NCBI RefSeq assembly: GCF_019599145.1 | Contig: NZ_CP080647.1 | Span: 7,812,001-7,876,000 of the forward strand | Source of the DNA: Streptomyces akebiae | Lineage (GTDB): Bacteria; Actinomycetota; Actinomycetes; Streptomycetales; Streptomycetaceae | Length of the DNA: 64,000 nucleotides | Direction of reading: 5' to 3' | Shown here: positions 15,463 to 24,129 of the stretch, in pieces | How positions within the stretch are numbered: the first letter of the stretch is position 1 | How the letters are laid out: each line of letters begins with the position of its first letter | Program-made: the position numbers and the translations under genes | The notes under the pieces: generated by a model | Told to the model about the DNA's origin: nothing | The model's database searches: none | What the model saw: only the letters and a program-made list of their open reading frames with translations

Positions 15463-16866
15463 ATGACGTCGCCTCCCTCCTCGTCCCCCTTCTCCTCGCA
15501 CTCGGCCCCGTCTCCCGCCGATCTCGTCATCACCGGCTGCACCGCCCTCGTCCACGACGAGCACGAGCGGATCGCGTTCGTCGAGGACGCCGCGATCGTC
15601 GTACGGGAGGGGGTGATCGTCAGCATCGGACCGGCGGAGGAGACGGCCCCCGTGGCCACGGCGGAACGCATCGACGCGCGGGGCCAGGTCGCCGTGCCGG
15701 GGCTAGTCAACTGCCATACGCACGCGCCGATGGTGGCGCTGCGCGGTATCGCGGAGGACCTGCCCGCGCAGGAGTGGTTCGACGACGTCATCTGGCCCGT
15801 CGAGTCCAACCTGACGGCGCGGGACGTCGAGCTGGGAGCGCGGCTGGCCTGCGCGGAGATGATCCGCGGCGGCGTGACCTGCTTCGCCGACCACTACTTC
15901 GCGATGGACGCCGTCGCCGCCGTGGTCGAGGAGACCGGCCTGCGGGCGCATCTGGGAGAGGCCTTCTTCTCCTCGCAGGGACCCGAAGGCCGCGAGAGGT
16001 CCCTGGAGTTCGCACTACGGCACCGGGGCGCGGCCGGGGGCCGCATCACCACCGCGCTCGCCCCGCACGCCCCCTACACCGTCGACGACGCCGACCTCGC
16101 CGCGACCGCCGCACTCGCCCGCGACCACGGTCTGCCGGTGCATCTGCACGCCGCGGAGAGCCGTGACCAGACCGACAACAGCCTGGCCCGGCACGGCGTC
16201 ACCCCCATCGAGGTCCTGGAACGCACCGGACTGCTCGGCGTCCCCGCGGGCGTCCTCATCGCGCACGGCACCGGCATCGTCGAGCGCGACCTGCCGGTCC
16301 TGGAGCGGGCGACGGGACCGGTGGCCGTCGCGACCGCACCCCGCGGATATCTCAAGTTCGCCTGGCCCACCACCCCGGTGCGCGCCCTGCGCCGTATCGG
16401 CGTCCCCGTCGGACTCGCCACGGACGGCGCCGCCTCCAACAACTCCCTCGACGTGTGGGAGGCCATGGCCCTCACCGCGCTCGTGCAGAAGTCCACCGAG
16501 GGCGACCCGCGGTGGCTGACCTCCCGCCAGGCCCTGCACCATGCCACGCTGCAGAGCGCACGGGCCGTGGGACTGGGGGAGAACATCGGCAGCCTCGCAC
16601 CCGGCCGGCGTGCCGACATCGCCCTGGTCGACCTCACCGGCCCGCACACCCAGCCGGTGCACGACCTCGCCGCCACCCTCGTGCACAGCGCCCGCTCCGC
16701 CGACGTGACCACCACGATCGTCGACGGCCGCGTCCTCATGCGCGACCGCGAGCTGCTCACCGTCGACGTGCGGGCGACGGTACGGGAGATGACGGGCCGC
16801 CTGACCGCACTCACCGACCGCAGCCACGGCGGCCGGATCCAGGACTACGACAAGCCGCCCGGGTAG
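15463..16866 (+). CDS. Amidohydrolase family deaminase/chlorohydrolase (TRZ/ATZ type)
   Basis: A 467-residue TIM-barrel hydrolase. Metal ligands are visible in order: His85 and His87 in NCHTHAPM, a histidine in PVHLHAAES, IAHGTGI, and the catalytic Asp in LATDGAASNNSLD. The C-terminal GSLAPGRRADIALVDL and TTIVDGRVLMRDREL form the beta-sandwich closing domain. Members deaminate S-adenosylhomocysteine, 5'-methylthioadenosine, guanine or triazines; the substrate cannot be told here. ATG 15463 has only a weak ribosome binding site. Confidence 0.82.
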   Translation: MTSPPSSSPFSSHSAPSPADLVITGCTALVHDEHERIAFVEDAAIVVREGVIVSIGPAEETAPVATAERIDARGQVAVPGLVNCHTHAPMVALRGIAEDLPAQEWFDDVIWPVESNLTARDVELGARLACAEMIRGGVTCFADHYFAMDAVAAVVEETGLRAHLGEAFFSSQGPEGRERSLEFALRHRGAAGGRITTALAPHAPYTVDDADLAATAALARDHGLPVHLHAAESRDQTDNSLARHGVTPIEVLERTGLLGVPAGVLIAHGTGIVERDLPVLERATGPVAVATAPRGYLKFAWPTTPVRALRRIGVPVGLATDGAASNNSLDVWEAMALTALVQKSTEGDPRWLTSRQALHHATLQSARAVGLGENIGSLAPGRRADIALVDLTGPHTQPVHDLAATLVHSARSADVTTTIVDGRVLMRDRELLTVDVRATVREMTGRLTALTDRSHGGRIQDYDKPPG

Positions 16867-17020
16867 CCGACGGATTCCGCCCTCCGAGGCGCGCATGGGA
16901 CGGGCGGCGCGTTGGTACTCGTCGTACGGCAACGCCTTCGACGGGGTGACAAGTAGTGCAAGTGTTGGCACGAAGCGTCACCGGAATGTGTGGTTTCTGA
17001 GAGGTACCTCACGATCCGCC

Positions 17021-17037
17021 GTTGACCTCGTGTCAAC
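17021..17037. promoter_or_regulatory. Inverted repeat with an embedded -35-like TTGACC
   Basis: GTTGAC-N5-GTCAAC is a 6-bp inverted repeat whose left arm contains TTGACC. It lies about 115 bp before the small gene at 17154, in an otherwise featureless gap (16867-17153). A promoter/operator role is a guess from shape and place. Confidence 0.3.
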
Positions 17038-17153
17038 TACGTCTCAGTACCGTCACTTCGCGAGCCGTTCACCCCATGGTTGGCGTTTAAATCTACGAGC
17101 TGACTAGCCGCGGGCTACGGGCTCACGGGTACAGCGCGACATGGAGGTGCAGG

Positions 17154-17339
17154 GTGAACGGGCGAACGGTGCTGGGGCGCTTTCCCGCCGGGGGGCCGCG
17201 CGGCTCGTGGCCGGCGGAGGAGTTGGCGCACGCGGCCCGCCTCGAGGGGCAGCAGGCCGAGGTCGTCATGGACATCGCGACGGACATGTTCCTGGTCATC
17301 GTGCGCGGCGCCGAGACCCCCGCGACGGCGTCGGCCTGA
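17154..17339 (+). CDS. Small conserved-type protein of unknown function
   Basis: A 61-residue ORF with a strong ribosome binding site (GGAGGT at 17143-17148) before GTG 17154. Its middle (WPAEELAHAARLEGQQAEVVMDIATDMFLVIV) reads as a helix then a strand and resembles short Streptomyces proteins I have no name for. There is no signal peptide or cysteine. The last residues (ETPATASA) and the stop are encoded by the first copy of a 23-bp tandem repeat. I propose no function. Confidence 0.55.
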   Translation: MNGRTVLGRFPAGGPRGSWPAEELAHAARLEGQQAEVVMDIATDMFLVIVRGAETPATASA

Positions 17340-17405
17340 TCCCCGCGACCGCGTCGGCCTGATCCCCGCGACCGCCTCGCCTGACCGCCGCGACCGCGTC
17401 GGCCC
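17315..17405. repeat. 22-23 bp tandem repeat at a convergent junction
   Basis: About four copies of GATCCCCGCGACCGCGTCGG (plus CCT), at about 17315, 17338, 17361 and 17383. They bridge the end of the small gene (+) and the end of the ABC exporter gene (-). Confidence 0.75.
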
Positions 17406-17410
17406 GACCG

Positions 17411-19384
17411 TCACCTTGCCTTCGGCGCGGGAACCCTCACCGCGGCAGCCCGCTCGGCCGGCACCCTCGCCGTGAACTGCTGCGCCTGGAGCGAGTACAG
17501 CTCGGCGTACACCCCGCCCGTGGCCAGCAGTTCCTCCGGGGTGCCGGACTCCACCAGGCGTCCCTGGTCGAGGACGTGCACGAGGTCGGCGTGGCGGACC
17601 GAGGCCAGCCGGTGGGTGATCAGGACGACCGTCTGACCGGTGCCCGCCAGGGCGCGGATCTTCTCGAAGACCTCCAGCTCGGCGCGCGCGTCCAGGGCGG
17701 CGGTAGGCTCGTCCACGATGAGGATGCGCCCACGCCGGTACGCGGCCCGCGCGATCCCCAGCCGCTGCCACTGCCCGCCCGACAGCTCGTGCCCGCCGCT
17801 GAAGCCCCGGGCCAGAAGCGTGTCGAGGCCACGCGGCAGATCCTCCACCACGTCCTGCGCCCCGGCCTCCGCGACGGACGCGGCGAGCCGCTCCTCGGTC
17901 AGCGGCGCCGAGGGCCGGCCGATCGCCATGTTCACGCGGGCGGTGAAGGGCCATCGCTTGAAGTCCTGCGCGACCATCGCGATGCGCTCGGCCAGCTGCC
18001 GCCGGTCGGCGCCCGCCGCGTCCACGCCGTCCCACATGATCTTGCCCTGGTCCGGGGTGTACAGCCCGGCGAGCAGCTTGACCAGGGTCGTCTTGCCCGA
18101 GCCGTTCTCACCGACGAGGGCCACGATCTTGCCGAGCGGCACGTTCAGGGTGACGTCCTTGAGGGCGGGCCGGCCGGCCTTCCCCGGATAGGAGAAGGTC
18201 ACGTTCTCCACCCGGATCTCCCGCGGTTCCTCCGGCAGCGGATCACCGCCCTCCGGGATCGCGCGCTTGGCGGCCTCCACGTACAGCCGCTGCATGTCGC
18301 CCACGAAGAGAGCCTCCTCGTGCAGGGAGTTCACCTCCAGGACCAGCGTGTCCAGGCTCGACGAGCCCGTGCGGATCGCGATGACCGCCGTCCCCGCCAC
18401 GGACAGCGCCATGGCACCGGCGAGCAGCAGACCGCCCAGCGTCGCGTACGTCGCCACGGTGGCCAGACCGGTCCACACGGCCGCGTACAGGCCCGTACGG
18501 GCCGCCAGCCGGGCCAGCCGGGCCTGTTCGGCCTCCGCGGTCTCCGACATCGACCGGAAGTGGCGCAGCAGGAAGGGACCGACGCCGTGCACCCGGATCT
18601 CCGGGGCGGCCTCCGGCTCGATCAGCAGGGAGCCGATCAGATAGCCCGCGCGCGCGTGCTGCACCCAGGCGTGGAAGGACGTGTAGCGGCGGCGGGCGAT
18701 CGTCAGGGAACTCCATGCGCTCGGCAGGGTCATCGTGACCAGCAGGGGCAGCAGGGCCGGGTGCAGCACGGTCAGCACGCCGGCGGCCGCGATCAGCGAG
18801 ATCAGCGCGTTGACCACGCGCGCCGAGTAGCTGATCATCCGGCGGGCCGACTGGGCGCCGTACTTCGCGGTGTCCAACAGCTTGTGGAAGCCGTCGTCCT
18901 CGATCGCGGACAGCTCCACCGCCGCCGCCCGCTCCAGATACAACTCGGTCGCGACCCGCTCCACCTTCGGTTCCAGCCGGCCCGTGGCGTACGTCGACGC
19001 GGCCCGCAGCAGCGTGGCCACCAGCATGACCGCGGCGATGGTGACGAGGGCGGGGACCGCTTCCCGCAGGCGCGCCTCGACCGTGCCGTCCGCCATCAGC
19101 CGGGCCAGGATCGTGTTCACCGCGAGCAGGCTCACCGCCTGGGCGAGGCCGCGGCCCGTCTCGGCGGCCAACACGGTCCGGGCGGCCCGCCGGTCCGCCT
19201 GCCAGGCGAGCCGGAAGCTCGACGCGAGCAGCGACGGCAGCCGCCGCACCATCGCGCGGAAGTTCAGCTCCAGAAAGGCGTTGGCGTGCTGCGACCAGCC
19301 CATGTCGTACCGCAGCGGCCCTCCGAAGAGCAGTGTCTCCGACTCGGACGTCTCCGGCTTGCCCCCATCACGCGCCTTCCCCAC
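17411..19384 (-). CDS. ABC exporter with fused permease and ATPase
   Basis: A 657-residue half-transporter that should act as a dimer in the inner membrane. The membrane domain (about residues 60-340) precedes an ATPase domain with Walker A GENGSGKTT (425-433), signature LSGGQ (534-538), Walker B ILIVDEP (554-560) and a switch ITHRL. The membrane domain is less hydrophobic than in lipid exporters and has a long cytosolic N-terminus, as in actinobacterial exporters of unknown substrate. GTG 19384 follows GGGGGAGG. The 3' end abuts a tandem repeat. Confidence 0.85.
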   Translation of the reverse strand: MGKARDGGKPETSESETLLFGGPLRYDMGWSQHANAFLELNFRAMVRRLPSLLASSFRLAWQADRRAARTVLAAETGRGLAQAVSLLAVNTILARLMADGTVEARLREAVPALVTIAAVMLVATLLRAASTYATGRLEPKVERVATELYLERAAAVELSAIEDDGFHKLLDTAKYGAQSARRMISYSARVVNALISLIAAAGVLTVLHPALLPLLVTMTLPSAWSSLTIARRRYTSFHAWVQHARAGYLIGSLLIEPEAAPEIRVHGVGPFLLRHFRSMSETAEAEQARLARLAARTGLYAAVWTGLATVATYATLGGLLLAGAMALSVAGTAVIAIRTGSSSLDTLVLEVNSLHEEALFVGDMQRLYVEAAKRAIPEGGDPLPEEPREIRVENVTFSYPGKAGRPALKDVTLNVPLGKIVALVGENGSGKTTLVKLLAGLYTPDQGKIMWDGVDAAGADRRQLAERIAMVAQDFKRWPFTARVNMAIGRPSAPLTEERLAASVAEAGAQDVVEDLPRGLDTLLARGFSGGHELSGGQWQRLGIARAAYRRGRILIVDEPTAALDARAELEVFEKIRALAGTGQTVVLITHRLASVRHADLVHVLDQGRLVESGTPEELLATGGVYAELYSLQAQQFTARVPAERAAAVRVPAPKAR

Positions 19385-19625
19385 TCATGGCCTCCCCCGG
19401 TCGTCGCAGAGGGCCACTATCCCGACACCCTCCGCTCCCGACCAGGGCGCACGACGGTGCCACCATGACCCACCCGGAGCACAAGGGGCGCGCGAAGGGG
19501 TTTTCGGGAGCCCCGGAGCCCTCTTGCGAAGAGCCGCAGGCCCCTTCAGCCAGGGGCACGGGAAAGGGGCACGGGAAAGGGGCGCAGCTCCTGTCAGGAT
19601 CCGGCGCCACCGGCGGAGCTGAGCC

Positions 19626-20042
19626 CTACGCGGTCATCCGGGACCATGTGGGCGTCGTCCCCGTCACCCGGCACAACGCCAGATACAGCGGTATCGGCGG
19701 CGTATAGGGAATCGTCCCCTCGGGCCTGAGGATGAGCCCGGGGGCGGCCTCGCCGTCGGAGACCAGCGCGCCGGTGGTGTAGCGCACCGGCGACGGCCAT
19801 TCCAGCGCGTAGTCGGAGTCGGCCGGCACGATCCACCACCAGTGCGCCCGGTCGGCGTAGACACAGCCCACCCGCGGCAGCCGGGGCAGGACCATCGGCC
19901 CGAAGCGGCAAGGGACGGCGACCGCGTCACATCCCATGGGCGCGGTCATGCCGTCAGGCAGGGGGATGGGGCGGGGCGGCGCGGCGGAACGCTGGGCGCG
20001 GCGCAGTCGGGTCAGGGTGTCGAGGCTCACCACGCGGGCCAC
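19626..20042 (-). CDS. Streptomyces conserved hypothetical next to an anti-sigma-like ATPase
   Basis: A 138-residue protein without recognised catalytic motifs: IPLPDGMTAPMGCDAVAVPCRFGP, then ADRAHWWWIVPADSDYALEWPSPVRY, and PPIPLYLALCRVTG near the end. GTG 20042 is preferred because GGTGGAGG lies 5-6 nt upstream. A longer start at ATG 20093 would overlap the stop of the ATPase gene. It probably shares a transcript with the upstream ATPase gene, as seen in many streptomycetes. The 240-bp gap to the ABC exporter start (19385-19625) has nothing recognisable. Confidence 0.6.
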   Translation of the reverse strand: MARVVSLDTLTRLRRAQRSAAPPRPIPLPDGMTAPMGCDAVAVPCRFGPMVLPRLPRVGCVYADRAHWWWIVPADSDYALEWPSPVRYTTGALVSDGEAAPGLILRPEGTIPYTPPIPLYLALCRVTGTTPTWSRMTA

Positions 20043-20083
20043 TCTGCCTCCACCGGGGGGCCGAGTGGGACCGATCGACCCGC

Positions 20084-20839
20084 TCACACCCATTCGGCCC
20101 CCGTCCGCCGTCCGACCTGCGGCCGGACTCCGACTTCCGTACGACATTCGAAACCCGTGCGGTACCCGGCCTCACCTGCGCCGCGGCCGCCCTCGACGCT
20201 CGTGAGACGGAAGGCCTCCGCCCCACCGTCCCGGTCCTCCGCCGGCGGCTTCTTCGCGCCCCAGCCGAGATCGGAGCGGGCCGCCGTGTCCGTGGCTCCG
20301 CCCGCGCCCAGGGTGATGTCCGCGACCGTCTCGGGCGTGAGCACCGGGGCGGTGGGGGCGAGCAGCCCGCGCGGTACGTCCGCCCACACCAGGAGTCCCA
20401 GGCCGACCGGCTGGGCACCCCATGAGCGGCAGAGGGACTCTATGAGGAGCAGCCCCCTGCCGTGTTCCTCCTCGGGCCGCTGCGGCGAGGGGTGCGGCTC
20501 GCCGGGAGCGCAGCCCTCGTCCCGTACCGCTATCCGCACCAGATCCTCGCCGTCGTGCAGCTCGCAGACGATCTGGGCGCTCGCGGTGTGCACGATCGCG
20601 TTGGTCACCAGCTCGGACACGACGAGGGCGGCCGTGTCGCAGGTGTCCTCGCACAGGGCCCAGCCGGTGAGCTGGTCACGGGTCACGCGCCGGGCCTGGG
20701 CCACGGCACCCGGGTGCGCGGCCAGCTCGAATCGAAACCGGCGCTCGGCGATTGTCTCGGGGCGCGCCCCGGCAGCCGGACCGGGACCGACACGGTCACC
20801 GGCGGCGTCTGTTCCTAACGGCGCAGGGGGCGGAATCAC
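20084..20839 (-). CDS. Anti-sigma-factor-like ATP-binding protein (HATPase_c, SpoIIAB/RsbW type)
   Basis: A 251-residue regulator with a Bergerat ATPase fold: N-box VVSELVTNAIVH, G1-like VRDEGCAP, and RGLLLIESL. The C-terminal about 90 residues are an Ala/Gly/Arg-rich tail. Such kinases pair with XRE/DUF397 genes in Streptomyces; partners and targets are unknown. I chose GTG 20839 because a well-formed promoter (TTGCCA at 20870-20875, 17-nt spacer, GATAGT at 20847-20852, minus strand) places transcription at that codon, making the mRNA leaderless. A longer start at 20848 would lie inside the -10 box. Confidence 0.8.
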   Translation of the reverse strand: MIPPPAPLGTDAAGDRVGPGPAAGARPETIAERRFRFELAAHPGAVAQARRVTRDQLTGWALCEDTCDTAALVVSELVTNAIVHTASAQIVCELHDGEDLVRIAVRDEGCAPGEPHPSPQRPEEEHGRGLLLIESLCRSWGAQPVGLGLLVWADVPRGLLAPTAPVLTPETVADITLGAGGATDTAARSDLGWGAKKPPAEDRDGGAEAFRLTSVEGGRGAGEAGYRTGFECRTEVGVRPQVGRRTGAEWV

Positions 20840-20846
20840 GCTTGCC

Positions 20847-20900
20847 ACTATCGCCCCGCCGTGAACACTTGGCAAGTGTCACTCTGAAAATTGCAGAGTG
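20847..20900. promoter_or_regulatory. Minus-strand promoter overlapped by two inverted repeats
   Basis: The promoter TTGCCA-N17-GATAGT (minus strand, 20875 down to 20847) is overlapped at its -35 by the palindrome ACACTTGGCAAGTGT (20865-20879). Immediately adjacent is CACTCTG-N7-CAGAGTG (20880-20886 and 20894-20900). Two inverted repeats end to end at a divergent promoter suggest an operator controlling the ATPase gene and perhaps the XRE gene. Confidence 0.6.
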
Positions 20901-20981
20901 CCGTATGACTCTCTGAACGGTCGTGGCACACTGCACGCAACAGCACGTGTAGCGGCGCCAGTTGGAAATCCCTCACACAAC

Positions 20982-21009
20982 GTTCGTATGCACGCACAGT
21001 GTTCGTATG
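20982..21009 (+). promoter_or_regulatory. Direct repeats upstream of the XRE regulator gene
   Basis: Two copies of GTTCGTATG (20982-20990 and 21001-21009), 19 bp apart, are followed by GTGTACAC. They lie 117 bp before the XRE start codon and may be binding sites; no promoter hexamers are obvious. Confidence 0.35.
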
Positions 21010-21125
21010 TGTACACGGACAGGTGTGACGCGCAGGGCCTCCGAACGGCGCCGCAAGGCTGTCGGCACCGGGACGGGCCGGACATCGACGCAGATCAGCG
21101 CAGAGTCAGAGGGAAGAGAGGCGAG

Positions 21126-21986
21126 ATGAGCGAGCCGCGGTCCGCGCCGACGGTCGGGCAGGTCGTGCTCGGTCGGCGTCTGCTGGACCTGCGTGAGCGC
21201 GCGGGCATCAGACGCGAGGACGCCGCACGCGTCCTGCACGTCACCGCCGCCACGGTCCGCCGCATGGAGACCGCCGAGGTCGCCCTCAAAATCCCCTACC
21301 TCCAACTCCTGCTGAAGGCGTACGGGGTCGGCGACGAGGAGGCCGAGACCTTCGTCCGGCTCGCCGAGGAGGCCAACAAGCCCGGCTGGTGGCAGCGCTA
21401 CCACGACATCCTGCCGGGCTGGTTCTCCATGTACGTCAGCCTGGAGGGCGCGGCCTCCCTGATCCGTGGCTACGACCCCCACTTCGTCCCCGGCCTGCTG
21501 CAGACCGAGGACTACGCGCGTTCCGTCATGACATCGGGCGCCATCGGCCAGACCAAACCCGCGGACATCGAGCGCCATGTCGACCTGCGCATGCAACGCC
21601 AGGAACTGCTCACCCGTGAGGGTGCGCCCCGGCTGTGGTTCGTGATGGACGAGACCGCCCTGCGCCGCCCCGTCGGCGGACCGGCGGTCATGCGCGCCCA
21701 GATCGACCGACTGCTGGAGGCGATGGAGCTGTCCCATGTGACGCTGCAGGTCGCCACGTTCGACACAGGACCGCACCCCGGCACGTACGGGCCGTTCGTC
21801 CTGTTCCGTTTCGCCATGCCGGAACTTCCGGACATGGTCTACAGCGAGTACCTGACCGGCGCCGTCTACCTGGACGACCGCTCCGAGGTGGCGACCCACC
21901 TCGAGGTCATGGACCGCATGGCGGCGCAGGCCGCCACGGCACAACGCACGAAGGAGATCCTCCGGGATCTCCGCGAGGAGCTCTGA
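21126..21986 (+). CDS. XRE family regulator with DUF5753 sensor domain
   Basis: A 286-residue regulator. The N-terminal helix-turn-helix (about residues 15-70; LRERAGIRREDAARVLHVTAATVRRMETAEV) is followed by the DUF5753 domain (GYDPHFVPGLLQTEDYARSVM; MDETALRRPVGG; VYLDDRSEVATHLEVMDRM) typical of Scr1/WhiJ-like streptomycete proteins. In characterised pairs the neighbouring small DUF397 protein modulates the regulator, and the ATPase gene is often nearby. All three occur here. ATG 21126 follows a purine-rich GGGAAGAGAGGCGAG. The DUF397 gene begins 9 nt after the stop. Confidence 0.88.
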   Translation: MSEPRSAPTVGQVVLGRRLLDLRERAGIRREDAARVLHVTAATVRRMETAEVALKIPYLQLLLKAYGVGDEEAETFVRLAEEANKPGWWQRYHDILPGWFSMYVSLEGAASLIRGYDPHFVPGLLQTEDYARSVMTSGAIGQTKPADIERHVDLRMQRQELLTREGAPRLWFVMDETALRRPVGGPAVMRAQIDRLLEAMELSHVTLQVATFDTGPHPGTYGPFVLFRFAMPELPDMVYSEYLTGAVYLDDRSEVATHLEVMDRMAAQAATAQRTKEILRDLREEL

Positions 21987-21995
21987 AGTCACCGA

Positions 21996-22280
21996 ATGGA
22001 ACTCATCAAGCCGCAGTCGCAGGCGCGCACACGCACGCAGTCGCACAACCGCGTCTACAACGGCATGCCCGCCCGGGAGTTGGGCAGCGAAGGCTGGCAC
22101 AAGCCCTGGAGCGGAGGCAACGGAGGGAACTGCCTGGAAGCCATGAAGCTCGCCGACGGCCGGATCGCGGTACGGCAGTCCACCGACCCCGACGGACCGG
22201 CGCTGATCTACACACCGGACGAGATGAACGCCTTCATCCAGGGCGCCAAGGCGGGGGTGGCCGACTTCCTGCTCTCCTGA
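21996..22280 (+). CDS. DUF397 small regulatory partner
   Basis: A 94-residue protein with the DUF397 core: WHKPWSGGNGGNCLEAMKLADGRIAVRQS, then DPDGPALIYTPDEMNAFIQGAK. In Streptomyces such proteins work with the upstream XRE/DUF5753 regulator, as antagonist or cofactor in studied pairs. The N-terminus has an extra roughly 30 residues rich in Gln/Arg/Thr (QSQARTRTQSHN) before the usual start of the family. It is co-transcribed with the XRE gene. Confidence 0.88.
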   Translation: MELIKPQSQARTRTQSHNRVYNGMPARELGSEGWHKPWSGGNGGNCLEAMKLADGRIAVRQSTDPDGPALIYTPDEMNAFIQGAKAGVADFLLS

Positions 22281-22371
22281 GGCCTGTTGCGCACTCCCTG
22301 TTGTTCAGCCGATCCCCCTATGTTGGCCCTGAGTTGATCACTTATTGCTGCAGAACCTTATGGAGTTCGTC

Positions 22372-23175
22372 ATGACCGGGCGTCCCCCCGTCGAGATCGA
22401 TACGAGCAGACCCCATCCCGCGCGGATGTACGACTGGTACCTCGGCGGCAAGGACAACTACCCCGTCGACGAGGCGATGGGCCGGCAGATGCTGGCCCTC
22501 GACCCCCGGGTGCCGGTGATGGCACAGGTCAACCGTGCCTTCATGCACCGCTCCACACGCTGGCTCGCGGAGCACGGCGTCCGTCAGTTCCTCGACATCG
22601 GCACCGGTATCCCGACCGAGCCGAACCTGCACCAGATCGCCCAACGGGTCGCCCCCGACACGAGCGTCGTCTACTGCGACAACGACCCCATCGTGCTGGC
22701 CCACGCGGCGGCCCTGCTGCGCGGTACGCCGGAGGGGCGCACCGAGTATCTGCAGGCCGACGTGCGCGACCCGCACGCCGTCGTCGAGGGCGCCAGGAAG
22801 ATACTGGACTTCGACCGGCCCGTGGCGCTCTCGCTGATCGCGCTGCTGCACTTCGTCTCCGACGAGGACGGCGCGCACGCCCTCGTCCAGCGGCTGATGT
22901 CCGAACTGCCCTCCGGCAGCTATCTGGTCGTCACCCACGCCACCGCCGACTTCACCCCGGAGGAGTCGAAGGCGGCCACGGAGAAGCTCAAGGCCGCCGG
23001 CGTCACCCTGGCCCTGCGCTCCCGCGAGGAGTTCACCCGCTTCTTCGACGGCCTCGAACTGGTCGACCCCGGCGTCGAGGTGCCCCACCACTGGCACCCC
23101 GAACTCGGCGACCCCGTCCCCGGCCAGGACGACGGGGTCATTCCGGGCTACGGCGCGGTGGCCCGCAAGCCGTAG
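22372..23175 (+). CDS. DUF574-type SAM-dependent methyltransferase
   Basis: A 267-residue protein of the Streptomyces-expanded S-adenosyl methyltransferase family (DUF574). The signature PHPARMYDWYLGGKDNYPVDE is near the N-terminus, FLDIGTGIPTEPNLHQIAQ is motif I, and VVYCDNDPIVL holds the ribose-binding acid. Substrates of the family are mostly unknown. ATG 22372 is chosen over ATG 22360 because GGAG lies 6 nt upstream of it. The gene ends just before a very long perfect hairpin. Confidence 0.85.
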   Translation: MTGRPPVEIDTSRPHPARMYDWYLGGKDNYPVDEAMGRQMLALDPRVPVMAQVNRAFMHRSTRWLAEHGVRQFLDIGTGIPTEPNLHQIAQRVAPDTSVVYCDNDPIVLAHAAALLRGTPEGRTEYLQADVRDPHAVVEGARKILDFDRPVALSLIALLHFVSDEDGAHALVQRLMSELPSGSYLVVTHATADFTPEESKAATEKLKAAGVTLALRSREEFTRFFDGLELVDPGVEVPHHWHPELGDPVPGQDDGVIPGYGAVARKP

Positions 23176-23190
23176 GGCCACGTCGAGAAC

Positions 23191-23246
23191 CGGTGTACGA
23201 GTGCGCGGCGCGGGCCTCCTGGCCCGCGCCGCGCACTCGTACACCG
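23191..23246. terminator. 26-bp perfect inverted repeat between convergent genes
   Basis: The arms 23191-23216 and 23221-23246 are exact reverse complements, 26 bp, around the 4-nt loop TCCT. The element sits 15 bp past the methyltransferase stop and 10 bp before the phosphatase stop, so it can terminate transcription from both sides. No T-tract follows on either strand. Confidence 0.85.
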
Positions 23247-23256
23247 TGGCGCACGT

Positions 23257-23985
23257 CTACATGTACGACCAGATACGGCGCGGCGCGTCGACGACGCGGC
23301 TCACCACCACCACCGGCAGCGGCGGTTGTGCCGTCGCCCGCTCCCGCTCCAGCATCAGCCCGTAGTAGATCTGCTCGATCGACGGCGGCCCGACCGACAG
23401 GTTGCGCAAGACCGCGCCGGGCGAGTCCTCCTGCCCGGTCTTCACCAGGTAGGCCGCGGCCATCGTCCCCGTACGGCCGACACCGGCGCCGCAGTGCACG
23501 AACACCGGCCCGGAGTTCTCGGAGACCGTGTCGAGCAGGCGCTGCACCTGCTCGGGCGTCGGGGTCTGCCCGTCACGCATCGGCACCCGTACGACGTCGA
23601 GGCCCGCCTCACGCGGCAGGGCGAGCTGGGCGGCGCTCAGCTTCTCGGCGCGCAGGTCGACGACGGTGGTGAAGCCGAGGTCGGCGAGCGCCCGGTAACC
23701 GGCGGGGGAGGGCGCGGCCCCGCGCCACAGCTCGCCGTCCGTGCCGACGGGCTGGAACTTGTGGATGCCCTTCACCGGGCGCGTCCCCTCGGGCGCCGAG
23801 ATGGTCTCACTCGCCATGTACGACACCGCCAGGATGCCGAGGGAGCCCGTGGCCCACAGGGCGAGACAGCTGAGCAGCACTCCGACGAGGACGCGCACCA
23901 CCTTGCGGCGCAGCGAGCGGGAGCGGGCTGGAGGGGCGGAGAGCGGACTGCGGTGTACGGGCGGAGGTGTGACGATGACAGACAT
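23257..23985 (-). CDS. Membrane-anchored tyrosine/dual-specificity phosphatase
   Basis: A 242-residue protein. The basic N-terminus (RSRSLRRKVVR) and one membrane helix (about residues 29-55) precede a phosphatase domain ending in the P-loop HCGAGVGRTG (His164, Cys165, Arg171), which matches HCxxGxxR. The upstream FTTVVDLRAE and later SVGPPSIEQ fit cysteine-based tyrosine phosphatases. The topology could place the catalytic domain outside the membrane, as in secreted PTPs, or inside; charge favours an outside C-terminus. The substrate is unknown. Confidence 0.82.
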   Translation of the reverse strand: MSVIVTPPPVHRSPLSAPPARSRSLRRKVVRVLVGVLLSCLALWATGSLGILAVSYMASETISAPEGTRPVKGIHKFQPVGTDGELWRGAAPSPAGYRALADLGFTTVVDLRAEKLSAAQLALPREAGLDVVRVPMRDGQTPTPEQVQRLLDTVSENSGPVFVHCGAGVGRTGTMAAAYLVKTGQEDSPGAVLRNLSVGPPSIEQIYYGLMLERERATAQPPLPVVVVSRVVDAPRRIWSYM

Positions 23986-24129
23986 GAATGACCCGAAGGT
24001 TGGGGACGGGGGCCTGTTCGCATCGTAGCCCGCACGTAGTAAGGGCTCTGTCTGGTTGTGCCCTATCTCACGGCTTTGGGGTGGAGATGGATCGATTACG
24101 GGTGTTCTGTTGATCTTTGGGTCCGGGGC

